A DNA stretch of 64,000 nt from Agreia sp. COWG (lineage in GTDB: Bacteria > Actinomycetota > Actinomycetes > Actinomycetales > Microbacteriaceae). The translations under genes were made by a program, and so were the position numbers. Below are positions 11,325-18,467 of this stretch, piece by piece. The DNA is taken from assembly GCF_904528075.1 (NCBI RefSeq), contig NZ_LR882035.1, positions 1,426,001 to 1,490,000 on the forward strand, written 5' to 3'. Positions within the stretch are counted from its first letter, which is position 1; the number at the start of each line of letters is the position of its first letter. The notes beneath the pieces are model-generated. The model saw only the letters and a program-made list of their open reading frames with translations, did not search any database and was not told the DNA's origin.

Positions 11325-11963
11325 ATGACACTCGGCACCGGCTGGGCTCTGGAATGGACGAAAAAAAGTGCGGCGATGGTGGGGGAGCACCGGGTCGAAT
11401 TGATCACCCTCGATCGAGAGATCGGTGATGGTGATCACGGAGAGAACCTCGACCGCGGATTCAGCGCCGTGCTGCCGAAGCTCGACGACCTGGCGGATGA
11501 CGCGACCCCCGGCGATGTGCTCAAGCTCGTGGCGACGACGCTCATCTCGACCGTGGGCGGCGCCGCGGGTCCGTTGTATGGAACGGCCTACCTGAAGGCG
11601 GCCGGAGCGATAGGCGGCGTCCAGCAACTCGACGGTGTCGCTGTGGTGTCGCTTCTGACCGCCGCGCGGGATGGGATAGTGCTTCGTGGCAAGGCCGCCC
11701 CCGGCGACAAGACCATGGTGGATGCCTGGACCCCTGCCGTGGACGCTGCCGCGGCAGCTCTTGCCGGCGGTGCGTCGGAGGCGGAGATTCTCGATGCGGC
11801 GGCGTCGGCCGCCGAATCGGGAGCAGAGGCGACAGAGCCGCTCGTTGCCCGAAAGGGCAGGGCGAGCTATCTCGGAGAGCGAGCGATCGGCCACCGCGAT
11901 CCGGGGGCTCAGTCTTCGGCACTGCTCCTGCGGGTGGCGGCGGACACCGCAAGGGAGGCCTGA
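11325..11963 (+). CDS. dhaL: dihydroxyacetone kinase subunit DhaL
   Basis: ADP-binding subunit of PTS dihydroxyacetone kinase, 212 residues, all-helical. The Mg-ADP site is seen as EIGDGDHGENLDRG; the glycine-rich GGAAGPLYGTAY segment binds the nucleotide. ATG at 11325 lies 5 bases after the dhaK stop with GGGAGG upstream. ADP stays bound as a cofactor and is rephosphorylated by DhaM, so this enzyme uses PEP rather than ATP. Confidence 0.95.
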   Translation: MTLGTGWALEWTKKSAAMVGEHRVELITLDREIGDGDHGENLDRGFSAVLPKLDDLADDATPGDVLKLVATTLISTVGGAAGPLYGTAYLKAAGAIGGVQQLDGVAVVSLLTAARDGIVLRGKAAPGDKTMVDAWTPAVDAAAAALAGGASEAEILDAAASAAESGAEATEPLVARKGRASYLGERAIGHRDPGAQSSALLLRVAADTAREA

Positions 11964-11964
11964 C

Positions 11965-12684
11965 GTGACGGGTATCGATGGCAAGGTCGGCCTGGTCTTC
12001 GTCTCTCACAGTTCGAAGATTGCCGAGGGCCTCGTCGAGTTGTGCCGCCAGATGGCTGCCGAGACGGCCCTGGCGCCCGCGGGTGGCGCCGACGAGGGCG
12101 GAATCGGGACGAGTTTCGACCTGGTAGGCCGGGCGATCTCAGCCGTCGACTCCGGCAGAGGAGTGGTGGTGCTCTGCGACCTCGGCTCAGCCATCCTGAC
12201 GGCGGAGACCGCACTCGATTTTCTTGACCAGGAATCTGCGGCGCGCGTCGTCATTGTCGATGCCCCCCTCGTGGAAGGTGCCGTGGCGGCGTCGGTCGCA
12301 GCACAGGGCGGGGGAGACCTGCGCTCGGTGGTCGCCGCCGCGCGATCGGCTGCCGAGTCGTTCGGCGTACACCGCCGTGACGATGAACAACCGCAGACGA
12401 GCACGCCTACAACGGAGGCGACCTCGACTGCGTATTCTCGCCGTGTCGCCATCGTCAATAAGGACGGACTTCACGCTCGTCCCGCGGCCGAGTTCGTGAA
12501 GCTGGCCAACTCACTGGGCGCCCCGGTCACGGTCAATGGCAAAGACGCGCGCAGTCTGCTCGGCATCATGTCGCTCGGGCTCGTACGCGGAGACGAGATA
12601 GAACTCGCGACGTCGGCGCCGCACGGCAGGGATGCCGTCGATTCACTAGCAGAGCTCGTAGGGTCGGGTTTCGGTGAAGTATGA
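11965..12684 (+). CDS. dhaM: DhaM phosphotransferase subunit fused to HPr
   Basis: Phosphoryl donor to DhaL. Residues 1 to about 130 form the EIIA(Man)-like DhaM domain, with the phospho-acceptor His at residue 15 (FVSHSS). After a Thr/Gln-rich linker, residues 157-239 form a full HPr domain with active His in GLHARPA (about 170) and a serine at the regulatory Ser46 position (RSLLGIMSLG). The EI-like N-terminal domain of enterobacterial DhaM is absent. GTG start overlaps the spacing after dhaL (AGGGAGG upstream). The fused HPr would let enzyme I feed this enzyme directly. Confidence 0.94.
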   Translation: MTGIDGKVGLVFVSHSSKIAEGLVELCRQMAAETALAPAGGADEGGIGTSFDLVGRAISAVDSGRGVVVLCDLGSAILTAETALDFLDQESAARVVIVDAPLVEGAVAASVAAQGGGDLRSVVAAARSAAESFGVHRRDDEQPQTSTPTTEATSTAYSRRVAIVNKDGLHARPAAEFVKLANSLGAPVTVNGKDARSLLGIMSLGLVRGDEIELATSAPHGRDAVDSLAELVGSGFGEV

Positions 12685-12740
12685 ACACCGCTCATATCGC
12701 TCTGTTGACATAATGTGCATTATCGGTCATTTGCCACGAG

Positions 12741-13220
12741 TTACGATCGGGGTTCGCCGCTGATGTGGTCGCTCAGAAGTCGAACCAGATTCATCGGCTC
12801 GACTGCATCGGTCGTCTGCTCGAGTTCAGCCAAGCTCCACCAACGCTGTTCGAGGATGTCGACGTGTTCCTCAGGGGTCCAGTTCGTCGACTGAGCTTCG
12901 AATCTTTTGGTCCTCAGCGAATACCAGACCTCGTGATGACGTGCCCAGATGCCCGGTGCGCGCTCTGCGACGAAATCCCACGACCAGATCGGTGGTCCCG
13001 GCTCGTGGATGACGAGCCCCGTCTCCTCGAACAGTTCTCGAATGGCGGCCTGGTCGTGAGTCTCCCCGGGCTCGAGGTGCCCTCCGGTCGTTATCCACCT
13101 CGCCGGGTAGCCCTCGACATCGTGCCGCGTCAGGAACAGGAGCACATGATCATATTCGTCGACGAGAAGGATGCGCGACTTGGAATACGACGCGCCGGTC
13201 GTCGGCTCGTGCTGCGCCAT
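12741..13220 (-). CDS. Nudix hydrolase
   Basis: Hydrolyses a nucleoside diphosphate linked to another group; exact substrate unknown. 159 residues. The complete Nudix box (G-x5-E-x7-R-E-L-x-E-E-x-G-L) starts at GGHLEPGE and runs to RELFEETGL. N-terminal ILLVDEYDHVLLF is the usual first strand. It lies 14 bases downstream of the SDR gene on the same strand and converges with dhaM. Confidence 0.9.
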   Translation of the reverse strand: MAQHEPTTGASYSKSRILLVDEYDHVLLFLTRHDVEGYPARWITTGGHLEPGETHDQAAIRELFEETGLVIHEPGPPIWSWDFVAERAPGIWARHHEVWYSLRTKRFEAQSTNWTPEEHVDILEQRWWSLAELEQTTDAVEPMNLVRLLSDHISGEPRS

Positions 13221-13234
13221 GTTCCGAGATCTCG

Positions 13235-14005
13235 TCAGTCGACCGGAGCGAAGTCGCTGATGTCGCCCACATAGCGGGTGTGGCTCTGCGGGATCGGCTC
13301 GACGGCGGCCAGGGCCACCTCGGCGGCGAACTCGCCGACGTTGTACAGCCGACCTGCCGATTCCTTACGCGAGCTGATCGCACCGGGGTTGGCTCGCTCG
13401 AGCAGCGTCGCGGTGATCGTGCCCTCGATCATGTCCCCGGAGACGACGACGAAGTCGATGCCCTTCTCGTCGAGCTCGGGCACAAGCGCCCGCAGGGCGT
13501 CTTCGCCGGCCCGCTTCGACAGGGCGACGGGCACGTATTCTGGCATCGTCTCTGTCGTGTGGATGAAATGTGCCTGGTGGCTGGTCACGAACACGACGCG
13601 CGAGCCCGGAGCCAGAAGAGGAATCGCGTTCGACAGCACGTTGAGCTGGGCATCCCGATTCAACTTCATGGCGTAGTCGGCGGCCATGCCGCCTTCCATC
13701 CCTCCAGAGGCATTGAGCACGAGCACGTCGAGGCCGCCGAATTCAGATCGGATACGCTCGAACAGCTGTGCCACTGAAGCGGGGTCGGTGAGGTCGGCCC
13801 CCACGGTGATCGCCTGTCCCCCGGACTCCTCGATCTTCGCCGCGAGCTTGAGCGCTCTGGCCTCTTTATTGCGGAAGTTGATGGCCACCCGGGCGCCGGC
13901 TTCAGCGAAATAGGTGACGGTATCGGCGCCGATGCCGCGGGATGAGCCCGTGACGAGAACGCGCTTTCCGGAGAGGGATTCGGGGGCCAGGGGGTTTGTC
14001 GACAC
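13235..14005 (-). CDS. SDR-family oxidoreductase with Y-x6-K active-site spacing
   Basis: Rossmann-fold NAD(P)-dependent oxidoreductase of 256 residues, substrate unknown. The N-terminal cofactor motif GSSRGIG is classical. After the catalytic-serine strand (VFVTSHQ), the expected Y-x3-K is absent; the visible order is Y-V-P-V-A-L-S-K, giving Y-x6-K, the spacing seen in divergent SDRs such as enoyl-ACP reductases. GTG start with AAGGAG 8 bases upstream. Probably co-transcribed with the Nudix gene. Confidence 0.85.
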   Translation of the reverse strand: MSTNPLAPESLSGKRVLVTGSSRGIGADTVTYFAEAGARVAINFRNKEARALKLAAKIEESGGQAITVGADLTDPASVAQLFERIRSEFGGLDVLVLNASGGMEGGMAADYAMKLNRDAQLNVLSNAIPLLAPGSRVVFVTSHQAHFIHTTETMPEYVPVALSKRAGEDALRALVPELDEKGIDFVVVSGDMIEGTITATLLERANPGAISSRKESAGRLYNVGEFAAEVALAAVEPIPQSHTRYVGDISDFAPVD

Positions 14006-14113
14006 GCTCGGTGCTCCTTCGTTCTTGAAGACCCGAGACTACCAACTCACGGGTCATGCGACCGGCGGTGCTGGTAGATTTATGCCATACAACGACGAGA
14101 GGAGTCGTGTACC

Positions 14114-14587
14114 GTGATCGATTTTCTTGCCTCGTACGCATGGACGATCTGGCTGGCACTCGTGCTGGTCTTCCTCATCGTCGAGATGTTCAGCCTCGAG
14201 TTCACGTTCTTGATGATCGCGCTCGGAAGCGTCGGTGGGTTGGTGTCCAGCCTCGTCGGCGTTCCCTGGTTCATGCAGATCGTCATCGCCGCGGCGCTGG
14301 CGCTGGTTCTGATCCTCACCATTCGCCCTCCGCTACTTCGTGCGCTCAGGCGTGGCGGCGATCCGACGAAGAGCAACATGGATGCTCTCATCGGCCTTGA
14401 GGGAATCGTCACGACGCCCCTGACAGGCGATAGCGGACACGTGAAGCTTGCGAACGGCGACATCTGGACCGCCAGGGTCTCCCCCAGTACTGACAAGACG
14501 GACGTGGCCCTGGGGCGGCGGGTTCTTGTCACCGCGATCGAGGGGGCGACGGCGTTCGTCGTTCCCGCTGAAAGGAACGCCCTGTGA
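14114..14587 (+). CDS. NfeD-like membrane protein
   Basis: 157 residues: two or three hydrophobic helices in the first 85 residues, then a C-terminal OB-fold-like domain (from about MDALIGLEGIV). Such short NfeD proteins pair with SPFH proteins to organise membrane domains. Here the next gene is an SPFH protein overlapping by 4 bases, which fits. GTG start with GAGGAG upstream. Confidence 0.85.
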   Translation: MIDFLASYAWTIWLALVLVFLIVEMFSLEFTFLMIALGSVGGLVSSLVGVPWFMQIVIAAALALVLILTIRPPLLRALRRGGDPTKSNMDALIGLEGIVTTPLTGDSGHVKLANGDIWTARVSPSTDKTDVALGRRVLVTAIEGATAFVVPAERNAL

Positions 14588-15504
14588 ATTCATCAGACTC
14601 CAATGTGGTCGGCCAGATCGTGGTGATTGCGATCGTTGTCGTCATCGTCGTGTTCGTGCTCGTCATCCTGTCGCGCTCCATTCGCATCATCCCGCAGGCC
14701 ACCGCGGGAGTGGTCGAGCGACTGGGCGCCTACCACAAGACGCTCGAGCCGGGGCTGAGGGTGCTCGTGCCCTTCATCGATCGGCTGCGCCCGCTAATAG
14801 ACCTGCGCGAGCAGGTCGTCTCATTTCCTCCCCAGCCGGTCATCACCGAAGACAACCTCGTCGTCTCGATCGACACGGTCGTGTTCTTCCAGGTGACAGA
14901 CGCCAGGGCGGCGACATATGAGATCGCCAACTATCTGGGAGCTGTCGAGCAGCTCGCGACAACGACACTACGTAACGTGGTCGGTGGGTTGAACCTCGAG
15001 CAGGCTTTGACGAGCCGTGATGAGATCAACGGGCAGCTTCGCATCGTGCTCGACGAGGCGACAGGCAAATGGGGCATCAGAGTGGGACGCGTCGAGTTGA
15101 AGGCGATCGACCCGCCCCTGTCGATTCAGGACTCGATGGAGAAGCAGATGAGGGCGGAACGCGAGCGTCGCGCGGTCATCCTCACGGCCGAGGGCACGAA
15201 GCAGTCCGCCATCCTCGAGGCCGAAGGACATCGGCAGGGTGAGATCCTTCGGGCCGAAGGAGACGCACAGGCGGCGGTGCTGCGGGCCAAGGGCGAAGCC
15301 GAGGCCATCACGACCGTCTTCGGTGCCATCCATCAGGGCGAGCCCGACCAGTTGCTTCTGGCGTACCAGTACCTGCAGACGCTGCCCAAGCTCGCCGAAG
15401 GTTCGGCCAACAAGCTCTGGATCATCCCGAGCGAACTCACCGAGGCTCTGAAGGGCATCGGCCAGGCTTTTGGCGAGCGTGCGCCGGTCAAGCCAGCGGA
15501 GTAG
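14584..15504 (+). CDS. SPFH/band 7 (stomatin-like) protein
   Basis: 306 residues: one N-terminal helix (about 9-30), then a band-7 domain starting IRIIPQATAGVVERLGAYHKT with the conserved LRPLIDLREQV and TEDNLVVSIDTVVFFQ segments, then a charged alanine-rich coiled coil (residues 190-250). It forms a translation-coupled pair with the NfeD-like gene. Role is inferred as a membrane-domain scaffold; no enzymatic activity is expected. Confidence 0.9.
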   Translation: MNSSDSNVVGQIVVIAIVVVIVVFVLVILSRSIRIIPQATAGVVERLGAYHKTLEPGLRVLVPFIDRLRPLIDLREQVVSFPPQPVITEDNLVVSIDTVVFFQVTDARAATYEIANYLGAVEQLATTTLRNVVGGLNLEQALTSRDEINGQLRIVLDEATGKWGIRVGRVELKAIDPPLSIQDSMEKQMRAERERRAVILTAEGTKQSAILEAEGHRQGEILRAEGDAQAAVLRAKGEAEAITTVFGAIHQGEPDQLLLAYQYLQTLPKLAEGSANKLWIIPSELTEALKGIGQAFGERAPVKPAE

Positions 15505-16258
15505 GCCACGGGGCGACTGGTTCGCCCCTGCGCTCCCCCGGCTGCTCGCGCATCGGGGATTGGCCATCAACACTCCGGAAAACACGATCGAGTCCTTTGC
15601 CTCGGCGATGAACGTCGGCGCCTGCTATTTAGAGACCGACGTACACGCGTCGAAAGACGGCGTCGCCATGCTCTCGCACGATCCGGTGCTCGACAGGGTG
15701 GCCGGTGTGCGGGGTGATGTCGAGTCGCTGACTGTGAGCGAACTGAAGCGGCTCGACCTGGGCGGCGGGCACCGTATGCCCACACTCGAGGAGGCGTTGG
15801 ACGCGTTCCCCCGTGCTCGCTTCAACATAGACGTGAAGTCCCCGCGGGCCGCTCCAGCGATCGCCAAGGCGGTGCTGGATGCCGGCGCAACGCACCGTGT
15901 CCTCATCACCTCGTTCTCCTCTCGCAGGCGTGCACACGCTGTACGCCTCATTCCCGGGGTCGCTAGTTCGGCCAGCTCGCCTCGGGTGATTGTGCTCATC
16001 GTGCTCGCTCAGCTCGGCATCCTGCACCGTGTACCGCTAGCAGCACGCGGCATTCAGGCGGTGCAGGTGCCGGCCCGCACGCGGCATTTCGAGATCGCGA
16101 CACCTCGCCTCATCCGGGCGTTTCACCGAGTCGGCCTCGAGATGCATGTCTGGACGGTCAACGAACCGGCCGAGATGGCAAGGCTGCTTGCGCTCGGCGT
16201 CGATGGCCTCGTGTCGGACCGGGTCGACTACGCGCTCGATCTCCTGCGCCAGGGGTGA
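15479..16258 (+). CDS. glycerophosphodiester phosphodiesterase
   Basis: Cleaves glycerophosphodiesters to glycerol 3-phosphate and an alcohol. TIM-barrel signature AHRGL near the N terminus, ENTIESF, the metal-binding LETDVH and the catalytic SHDPVLDR are all seen, as is the late HVWTVNEP segment. The start is uncertain: GTG at 15479 and TTG at 15470 both overlap the SPFH gene, and no ATG precedes the conserved core. No signal peptide is visible, so it is probably cytoplasmic. Confidence 0.88.
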   Translation: MRRSSQRSRPRGDWFAPALPRLLAHRGLAINTPENTIESFASAMNVGACYLETDVHASKDGVAMLSHDPVLDRVAGVRGDVESLTVSELKRLDLGGGHRMPTLEEALDAFPRARFNIDVKSPRAAPAIAKAVLDAGATHRVLITSFSSRRRAHAVRLIPGVASSASSPRVIVLIVLAQLGILHRVPLAARGIQAVQVPARTRHFEIATPRLIRAFHRVGLEMHVWTVNEPAEMARLLALGVDGLVSDRVDYALDLLRQG

Positions 16259-16286
16259 CTTCGACGATCAGCGCAACCCTACGAAC

Positions 16287-16312
16287 GGAACTGTTTACTC
16301 TCTGGGAGAGTT
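16287..16312 (+). promoter_or_regulatory. SigR/SigH-like promoter of rbpA
   Basis: GGAAC (16287-16291), an 18-base spacer, then GTT (16310-16312). This matches the thiol-stress sigma factor pattern GGAAT/C-N18-GTT known upstream of rbpA in streptomycetes. The start codon is about 80 bases downstream. Confidence 0.6.
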
Positions 16313-16392
16313 CTGGTAAACGACCCGCCGGGAAGAATCGTCGCTCGTCGCGGGTTTATAACGGTGTAAGCAACGCGAGAAAGGACCACACA

Positions 16393-16755
16393 ATGGCAGA
16401 TCGCAGCTTGCGCGGAATGAGACTCGGAGGCCAAAGCCTCCAGACCGAAGAAGGCGTCGTCTTCTCACCGCGCTTGACCCATACGTACCACTGTCCCTCC
16501 TGCGGAAAAGACACAGACATGGTCTTCTCCGCCGAGGCCGAGGCTCCCGACACCTGGGAATGCAAGTACTGCAGCATGGAGGCGACCCGCATGGTCGGCT
16601 CCGAGCCTGTTGTCGTCGAGCGCGCCGAATCCAAGACCCCGCGCAGCCACTGGGACATGCTGCTCGAGCGTCGCACCAGGGCAGAACTCGAGGAACTGCT
16701 CGAGGAGCGTCTGAGTTACCTCCGCGCCCGCCGCGGACAGAAGGTCGGAGCCTGA
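16393..16755 (+). CDS. rbpA: RNA polymerase-binding protein RbpA
   Basis: Actinobacterial transcription factor that binds RNA polymerase and the housekeeping sigma factor and stabilises the open complex. 120 residues starting MADRSLRGMRLGG. The zinc-site region YHCPSCGKD...CKYC is seen, followed by the basic linker and the C-terminal sigma-interacting helix ending ERLSYLRARRGQ. Start chosen at 16393 (AAAGGA upstream); the open frame extends 46 codons further without family similarity. Followed by an intrinsic terminator. Confidence 0.96.
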   Translation: MADRSLRGMRLGGQSLQTEEGVVFSPRLTHTYHCPSCGKDTDMVFSAEAEAPDTWECKYCSMEATRMVGSEPVVVERAESKTPRSHWDMLLERRTRAELEELLEERLSYLRARRGQKVGA

Positions 16756-16777
16756 GTCAGGCCCTGGCTTCTGATTC

Positions 16778-16812
16778 GCCCCCGGCCCCCAAGAGGGTCG
16801 GGGGCGTTTTTT
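16778..16812 (+). terminator. intrinsic terminator after rbpA
   Basis: An 11-bp GC stem with one G-T pair (16778-16788 with 16795-16805) is followed by six T's (16807-16812). It lies between the converging rbpA and lnt genes. Confidence 0.85.
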
Positions 16813-16825
16813 GTTGGAGCAGGAA

Positions 16826-18466
16826 TCACTTCTTCGAGAGCTTGGCGGCGCGGGCGGCAGATCTACCGGTGACCAGAACGAGAAAAAAGCCGGCCGCGCC
16901 GAGAAGGGATACCAGCAGTTCGACTCCGCTCGCCAGGAGCGTTCCTGGGCTCGTGACGGTCGCGAGGGGAACGTCGGCGATCATGCTTCCCGCCTCATAG
17001 GGCGCGATGGAGGCGATCGTTGCGCCGTCGGGCCCGATGATCTGGCTGGTTCCGACGGTTGAGATGTTGACGACGCTTCGTCCCGTCTCAATAGCCCTGA
17101 GCCGCGCAATCGCGAGCTGTTGAACGTTCTCGTCGGTCTTGCCGAAATCGGCGTTGTTCGTCTGCGCCAGGATCACCTGGGCCCCGTCATCGATCATGTC
17201 GCGCGCGACCGCATCGTCGGTGATGTCGAAGCAGATGGAAATACCCGCGATGATGCCGTTGACGTCGAAGACGGTGTCGGTGGTGCCTTTGCTGTAGTCG
17301 CGGGTCACGAGGTCGACGAGGTCGGGGACGATGGCTCGGAACAAAGCCCTGGCCGGCATGTACTCCGCGAACGGCACAGGGTGCCGCTTGTCGTAGTGGT
17401 CGACGGTGCCGACGCCAGGCTGCCAGAGCAGAGACGTGTTGAAGTAGGTGTTCGAAGACGGGTTCGTGATCGTGCCCACGATGAACGGCGCTTGCATCTT
17501 CTCGCTCAGATAGTTGAGTTGATTGGCCGCGAGAGTGGAACGTGCGGGATCGAGATCCGACCCGTTCTCGGGCCACACGACCATGTCTACCTTCTCGGCG
17601 ACGATCTTGAGTGTTTCGGCTGTCTGGTCGCTCAACACATCACCAGCGGCTCGCTGGGAGAAGAGAGACGCGTCCGTGTTTCCTTGGACGGCCGCGATGC
17701 GCGACGTTCCCACGGTAGGGGCAGCCCACGCTGGGACAGCGAGGGTGGCGACGATGGCAGTCATGGCCCATAGCCCTCGGCGGCCGATCGGTACGCTCCG
17801 TGCACGCGCCAACTCGATGACGAAGGCCATGAGCCACACCATGACGAAGCTCACGCCCGAGAAGCCGATCCAGCCTGCGAGCACACCGTACGGACTCTCG
17901 GACTGGGAGAAGACCACTCTCCCCCACGAGAAGCCGCCCTCCGGCCATACGGCGGTCACGGCCTCACGAGCTGTCCAGAGACCGGCCACGATCACCGGAA
18001 CCATGACAAGCCTGCTGCGCGGCGTCTGCCACAAGCGGCCAGCGCCTCGGTAGACGACGGCGATGGTGACGGCTCCCAGTGCGAAGAAGAGGGTCTCGAG
18101 GATGGACAGGGCGAGCCAGGGGATGGGCCCCAGATAGAGGGTGAGCCATGAGATGTGCACGCCCCAGAACGAGAATCCCGCAACGAGACCGATGGCGAAC
18201 GCGCTCCAGGGGCGTCGCCCGACGAGGCTCAGAAGCACCAGAGCGATGCCGAGGAAGGTGACGGGCCAGATCCCCTTATCTGGAAATCCCGTGTCCAGCG
18301 CGATTCCCGCTGCGGCAGCCGTGAGAAACGCCAGCCAGAGCGGCAGAACGGGAGCCGCAGTGGGGGTAGCCGAGATGAGGCCGCGATCGCGCCGGGCGGT
18401 CGTCTTCGTCGGTTCGACTTGCCAGGAACCGGCCGAGGCGATGGCGCGGTCGAGTTGCGTCTTCAT
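16826..18466 (-). CDS. lnt: apolipoprotein N-acyltransferase
   Basis: Adds the third acyl chain to lipoproteins in the membrane. 546 residues: six hydrophobic segments in the first 250 residues, then a nitrilase-type domain. Catalytic residues appear as E300 (WPE), K360 (DKRHPVPFAE) and C412 (SICFDI). The residue two after the cysteine, usually Glu in enterobacterial Lnt, is Asp here. It follows helY with almost no gap, so it is in the tatA-tatC-helY transcript. Confidence 0.93.
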   Translation of the reverse strand: MKTQLDRAIASAGSWQVEPTKTTARRDRGLISATPTAAPVLPLWLAFLTAAAAGIALDTGFPDKGIWPVTFLGIALVLLSLVGRRPWSAFAIGLVAGFSFWGVHISWLTLYLGPIPWLALSILETLFFALGAVTIAVVYRGAGRLWQTPRSRLVMVPVIVAGLWTAREAVTAVWPEGGFSWGRVVFSQSESPYGVLAGWIGFSGVSFVMVWLMAFVIELARARSVPIGRRGLWAMTAIVATLAVPAWAAPTVGTSRIAAVQGNTDASLFSQRAAGDVLSDQTAETLKIVAEKVDMVVWPENGSDLDPARSTLAANQLNYLSEKMQAPFIVGTITNPSSNTYFNTSLLWQPGVGTVDHYDKRHPVPFAEYMPARALFRAIVPDLVDLVTRDYSKGTTDTVFDVNGIIAGISICFDITDDAVARDMIDDGAQVILAQTNNADFGKTDENVQQLAIARLRAIETGRSVVNISTVGTSQIIGPDGATIASIAPYEAGSMIADVPLATVTSPGTLLASGVELLVSLLGAAGFFLVLVTGRSAARAAKLSKK

Positions 18467-18467
18467 G

